Assembly: GCA_036874045.1 (NCBI GenBank)
Contig: CM072339.1
Span: 14,019,501 to 14,083,500, forward strand
From: Cymodocea nodosa
Taxonomy: Eukaryota; Streptophyta; Magnoliopsida; Alismatales; Cymodoceaceae
Reading direction: 5' to 3'
Length of the DNA: 64,000 nt
Positions within the stretch are counted from its first letter, which is position 1, and each line of letters starts with the position of its first letter. Made by a program: the position numbers and the translations under genes. This document shows, in pieces, positions 59,601 through 64,000 of the stretch. The notes beneath the pieces were generated by a model, which made no database searches, was not told the origin of the DNA, and saw only the letters and a list, made by a program, of their open reading frames with translations.

Positions 59601-61305
59601 ACCAAACATGATCTTATTAGAGGTGTGCCCAAGCTCAAATTCAAAAAGGATAAACCATGTAGTGATTGTATTATTGGAAAATAGAAGAAATCAGTACACA
59701 AAAGTATAAAAGATATTGCCACAAGCTAGCCACTAGAATTACTACAACTAGACCTGTTTGGTCCTACTCAAACAACTAGTTTAGGAGGAAGAAAATACAC
59801 CTTTGTTGTGGTTGATGATTATACAAGATTCACTTGGGTCATTTTCTTAACACAAAAGAATGAAGCATGTACTGAATTCAAACATCTCTGTGTTAGAATT
59901 CAAAATGAAAAAGAATTAACTATGAAAAATATCAAAAGTGATCATGGTGGTGAATTTGAGAATACTGATTTTGAAGATTTATGCAACTTATTTGATATAT
60001 TACATGAGTATTCGTGTCCAAGAACTCCTACCTAAAATGGAGTAGTGGAGAGAAAGAATAGATCAGTACAAGAAATTGTAAGAACAATACTTAATGCATC
60101 TAATCTACTAAAATTTTTATGGGCTGAAGTTGTGAATATTGCATGTCATACAATAAACAGAACTCATCTCAGACTTATATTGCTTAAGACAGTATTTGAA
60201 TTGTGGTATGGTAAAACACCAAATGTTAGTTACTTCAAAATATTTGGATCAAAATACTTTATGCTCAATACAAGGGATCAAAAGGACAAATTTGATGCAA
60301 AATCTGATTCTGCAATATTTGTTGGGGATTCTTCAAGAAGCAAAGCTTACAAGATCTATTTTGAAAAGGAAAGAAGAGTATAAGAATCAATTAATGTATC
60401 ATTTGATGAAGATCTAGTAGAAAAATTAAAGCAGTTGAAAATAGACAGTGAAGGTGAAAGTGAATTAGAAAATCAGAAAGTATTACAAAAAAAGGAAAGC
60501 ACAACATTGCTTGCACCTATCTTGATAGAAATAGTATGGAAAATAAAATCTAGACATCCCATTGCACAAATTATTGGAAATATAAATCAAGGAGCAAAAT
60601 TCAAAATATTTGTAATTATTGTGCATTTGTATCTGAACTTGAGTTTACAACAGTTGAAGAAGCTTGTAATGATGAATACTAGATTATGGCCATGTAATGA
60701 TGAATCAATTCAAGAAAAATGAAGTCTAGAATTTAATTGAAAGGCTCACTAAAAAATTAATTATTGGAACTAAATGGGTGTTTAAGAATAAATTAGATAA
60801 TAGTAGCAGCATTATTAGAAACAAAGCCAAACTTGTTACTCAAGGATACAACCAATAGGAATGAATCGATTATGAAAAAATCTTTGCACTTGTAGCAAGA
60901 CTTGAAACAATCAGAATGTTGCTTGCCTTTGCAAGTAGTATGAAAATAAAGCTCTTTCAAATAGATGTTAAGAGTGCATTCTTGAATAACATTTTACAAG
61001 AAGTATATGTAGAACAACCACTAGGTTTTGAAAATGAAGATAGACCAAATCATGTATACAAATTGAACAAAGCTCTTTATGGTCTGAAACAAGCACCACC
61101 TGCATGGTATGATAAGTTTAAGGGTTTCCTTCTTGAGAATTAGTTCAATATAAGAACTGCAGATAACACTCTTTTTATTAAGCTAGAAAACTCTCACATA
61201 TTGATCATTCAAATTTATGTTAATGATATTATCTTTAGTGCAACAAATGAGAAATTATGTCATGACTTCTAGAATTTAATGTAGAATGAATTTGAAATGA
61301 GTCTT
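56604..61305 (+). mobile_element. SIRE-like copia element C4, partial, split by LTR D6
   Basis: gag end (GLGYVAPQQTFYYGG near 56678) and protease (IIDSGCSKHMTGKK near 56889) come before D6. After it come integrase (HKRLNHVNMRTLRKLTKHDL near 59559, LDLFGPTQTTSLGGRKYTFV, VVDDYTRFTWVIFLTQKNEA at 59808, NGVVERKNRSVQEIVRTILN at 60036) and reverse transcriptase (KLFQIDVKSAFLNNILQEVY at 60949, YGLKQAPPAWYDKFKGFLLE at 61078, QIYVNDIIFSAT near 61210). Similarity ends at about 61305, before RNase H. C2 at 26940-27030 has related gag wording. More than ten breaks. Confidence 0.85.
56982..59254 (-). repeat. D-type gypsy solo LTR (D6), nested in C4
   Basis: 2273 bp, TGTCTTAGATTTG to CCATTCTAAACA on the plus strand, with a perfect target duplication TTTGG (56977-56981 and 59255-59259) inside the copia protease region. 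No gypsy internal sequence is attached. The near-end motif ACAGGTCGATCCCAC lies at 57152. 58321-58681 is the segment shared with the Sirevirus LTR. GTTGAGTTA dyads lie at 57230-57300 and TAACTATCCG at 58866-58875. Confidence 0.95.
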
Positions 61306-61510
61306 AGGGGAGGGTTTGTGCCTACTCGGATTTTTAAGAAAGGAAAGAAATGAAAGTAAAGAAAGTATGTAAGTAGTTTGTGTAGATTTGGAAACTTGGG
61401 AAAGTTTGTTAACTTTCCCAAATATAAGAGGAAAAATTTTCCCTAATTTCGGAGACTCTCCCCTATAAAGTCAAGGAATCCCCGACCGCCTGAATGCCCT
61501 GATTTCGTTT
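61306..61510 (+). promoter_or_regulatory. Possible promoter/leader before the minisatellite
   Basis: This holds a perfect 11-bp stem hairpin (TTGGGAAAGTT 61396-61406, AACTTTCCCAA 61411-61421) and a TATAAAG box at 61464-61470 in a run of pyrimidines. The copia similarity ends just before. It could be an LTR or gene leader; neither could be shown. Confidence 0.35.
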
Positions 61511-62446
61511 GCTCGAAGCTCGCCAGGTGTGTGATTCCCGCCGACCGTTTGAAGCTCGTTGACCGCTCGAAGGCCGTCGATCGCTCGAAGCTCGCCGACT
61601 ACTCGAAAGCTCGTGGACCGCTTGAAGCTAGCCGACTGCTTTCAAGCTCGTAGATTGCTTGAAGCTCGCCAACTGCTTGAAAGCTCGCGGACCACTCGAA
61701 GCTCGCCGACTGCTTGAAAGCTCGCCGACCGCTCGAAGCTTGCCGACCGCTCGAAAGCTCACTGACTGCTCAAAGCTCACCGATCGCTTGAAGTTCGCCG
61801 ACTGCTTGAAGCTCACGGACCACTTGAAGCTTGCTGACTACTCGAAAGCTCGCAAACCGCTTGAAGCTCGTGGACCACTCAAAAGATTGCCAACTGCTCA
61901 AAGCTCACCGACCGCTTGAAGCTCGCCGACTGCTCGAACCTCATAGACCACTCGAAGCTCGCTGACTGCTCGAAAGCTCGCAAACCGCTTGAAGCACGCG
62001 GACCGCTCAAAAGCTTGCCGACTGCTCAAAGCTCACCGACCGCTTGAAGCTTGCCAACTGCTCGAAGCTCGCGGACCACTCGAAGCTCGCCGATTGCTCG
62101 AAAGCTCGCGGACCGCTTGCCAACTGCTCGAAAGCTCCTGGACTGCTCAAAGCTCGCGGACCACTCGAAGCTCACCGACTGCTCAAAAGCTCACCGACCG
62201 CTCGAAGCTCGTCGACTGCTTGAAATCTCGCCGACTGCTCAAAGCTCACCGACTGCTTGAAGCTCGCGAATACCTCGAAGCTCGTCGACTGCTCGAAAGC
62301 TCGCCGACCGCTTGAAGCTCGCCGACCGCTCGAAAGCTCACCGACCGCTCAAAGCTCGCCGACCGCTCGAAGCTCGTCGACCGCTCCAAGCTCGCCGACT
62401 GCTCCAAGCTTGTCGATTGCTCGAAGCTCACCGACTGCTCGAAGCT
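61511..62446 (+). repeat. GC-rich minisatellite, 18/19-bp units, about 50 copies
   Basis: Units follow GCTCGCCGACCGCTCGAA(A), alternating 18 and 19 bases, with CT/CC and TT/TC variants. A higher-order period of 128 bases (seven units) is visible: CGCAAACCGC recurs at 61851 and 61979. The tract is much richer in G and C than its surroundings. Frames on both strands (SSPTARSSPTAR-like) are a by-product of the repeat and are not taken as genes. Confidence 0.92.
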
Positions 62447-63402
62447 AATAATTTCATGAAACTTTTGCATAGTTTATTTCTTGCAGTTAGAAGAATACTA
62501 ACAAATATTATTACCTATGCATGTCGGCGAGCCACTATTCCTGGTTTACTGCGTTCAAAATTTCATTTTTGTCGTTACAAGAACAAATAAGCAGGGACAT
62601 ATAGTGGAAACTAATAGGGGTAGATGTAGAGCTTTCCGAGCAAACACTCTTATCTTATCTACCAAAGTTTAAATTGAGTAACTTTTTATTTCATCCATTC
62701 ATCACCTCTAATAATTTCTGTTGTTTGCGGTGGAATTTATTTTGTATCAATCATTTGAACTTATTTACAAGGTAACATTTGTAAAATATGTATTTTGTTA
62801 ATAAGAGTTAGAAGTTCATATCATGTTTATATGGTTAGTGGAGATTAATGAGAAGAGGAAAATTGAAAAAACAAGAAGCAAGATCTTTTGCAAGAACTAA
62901 GGTTGTTGAAGATTTAAGATTTTGTTAATATGACTCAATATTTTATGTTGTGATCAATATGACTCAATTTGCATTAATGAGGTCCTACATTATTTGGATT
63001 TTGCTTTAGACAAGGAGGGACTACGTTGGCCTTGCATTAGCAACAAAGCATGCCTGGACTTAAGCAATCTTAATGTAGGCTATGTGTTAATTCTTGAATA
63101 TCTTTTGCTGTTGTTCTTACTTCATTTGCTTCCCTTTTCATGATATCCAACTTATTTCTTTAGTTATATTTTGATTACAAATCCAACGAAAAAAAGTATG
63201 AAATTCTTATGTATGCCATTTCATATGTGTTATGAATGACTAGTAACTTATTTAAGTTATTCATTCTTATCCATTTTTAATGCATATTGTCATTGAATGA
63301 ATAATAACTTATTTAATTTTTATGTTAATGATTGATGTTGTCATAGTCATCCATATTTCAATGATGTGTTTTTCATTTATATATATGTTTTGCAAATTAG
63401 AT
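62447..63402. other. Gene-free tract between minisatellite and Myb/SANT gene
   Basis: No coding sequence or repeat edge was recognised. A pyrimidine-rich TTTATTTCTTGCAG at about 62480-62495 looks like a 3' splice site. Just before the ATG at 63403 another TTTTGCAAATTAG could be an acceptor. The tract may hold an upstream intron or promoter of the gene to the right. Confidence 0.35.
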
Positions 63403-64000
63403 ATGGCTACTACAGATAATATAGTACCAAGTAGACAAAGATCTTATACTAGTTGGAATGCAAAAGTAGATGCGACATTTTTGGGTATATTAGAAGATGT
63501 TTTAAATGAAGGGAATGGAAAAACACATGATGGAAAAGTTAAAATTGAAACATGGAATAAGGTAATAGAGAAGTACAATAATGACACAAATGCAGGTACC
63601 ACAAAGAAAAATGTTGACAATCGAATTAAAACATGGCGACAGATGTATCATAACTACACAAAAATTATGTCTCAAAGTGGTTGGGGATGGAATTGCATAC
63701 AAGGTCATACTGATATTTCAGATGAAGTTTGGAATGAATTTATTAAGGTACTATTTTTGAATGTGTTAATATAATTTGTACGTTCTGTATATACTAACAT
63801 ATTTTTAATCATGCAGAAACACCCAGATTGTGCCCCCCTCAAAGGTAAACCATGTCCTATTTATGATCAACTGCAATTGTTATTTGAAAGTAATATGGCT
63901 ATAGAGAATGTCAGTAGAGACCTTGAAACAATTACTCAGAATAAAAGAGACATACCTATGAATGAACCAAATGAAATGACACCTCCACTAAATCATTTTC
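63403..64000 (+). CDS. Myb/SANT-like DNA-binding domain protein, 5' part
   Basis: The ATG at 63403 opens MATTDNIVPSRQRSYTSWNA, followed by the Myb/SANT-like (Myb_DNA-bind_3 type) domain: WNAKVDATFLGILEDVLNEG, ETWNKVIEKYN, KKNVDNRIKTWRQMYHNYTK, GWGWN, and DEVWNEFIK, residues about 18-115. Exon 1 ends at 63747 in phase 0. The intron (63748-63816, GTACTA...ATGCAG) is canonical, and exon 2 resumes KHPDCAPLKGKPCPIYDQLQ, as in family members. The gene runs off the window. Such proteins are either host nuclear factors or the Myb-like partner of PIF/Harbinger transposons; context cannot decide. No stops are seen in the visible 176 codons. It is the only apparently intact gene here. Confidence 0.8.

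Noticed and set aside
61511-62446. Regular array that could be taken for a CRISPR or a repeat-protein gene
   Set aside because: Units are 18/19 bp with no unique spacers, and every frame on both strands is open only because the repeat lacks stops. It is a minisatellite.

Overview
The window looks like repeat-rich nuclear DNA of a flowering plant. It is AT-rich and dominated by plant LTR retrotransposons: Ty1/copia of Sirevirus (SIRE-like) and Tork/TNT1 type, and Ty3/gypsy of Athila/Tat type with a tRNA-Asp-like primer site. It also holds a broken F-box gene and, at the right edge, a Myb/SANT-like gene with a canonical intron. I cannot name the species. No bacterial-style operon, CRISPR array, tRNA gene or intact protein-coding transposon was seen. 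Nearly all long reading frames are decayed retroelement fossils. || Layout. 1-1545: gypsy pol fragment (+). 1927-3053: decayed F-box/FBA gene (-), directly downstream of a gypsy gag fragment (3290-4482, -). 5635-7841: accessory reading frame of gypsy origin (-). 8557-13991: Athila/Tat-type gypsy element (-) with its long terminal repeat at 12012-13991. || 14172-36534 is a SIRE-like copia element (+, called C2) stuffed with later insertions. Its 5' LTR holds a gypsy solo LTR (D2), itself holding another gypsy solo LTR (E), and a second copia copy (C1, with perfect target duplication). C1 in turn carries a 5S-rRNA-derived segment. C2 gag holds a further solo LTR (F). A remnant of a D-type gypsy element (27548-35889) contains a D-type solo LTR (D4) and part of another copia element (G). 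|| 36535-56603 is a Tork-like copia element (H, -) into which a whole-length Sirevirus (I, 40769-53186, +) and a solo copia LTR (C3) have inserted. 56604-61305 is another SIRE-like copy (C4, +) split by a D-type solo LTR (D6) with a perfect 5-bp duplication. || 61511-62446 is a GC-rich minisatellite of about fifty 18/19-bp units. A Myb/SANT-like gene starts near 63403 and runs off the window. || Two signals stand out beyond routine annotation. First, LTRs of unrelated families share sequence: a block of about 330 bp is common to the copia Sirevirus LTR (I) and to two gypsy LTRs (D2, D6), and short motifs (CGGATAGTTA, GTTGAGTTA) recur in at least four LTR families. Second, gypsy and copia elements both carry a similar accessory domain. 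Together these suggest that parts have moved between retrotransposon superfamilies in this genome. A third is a tandem array of RNA-hairpin units in the SIRE-like LTRs, with varied stems and a near-constant loop.
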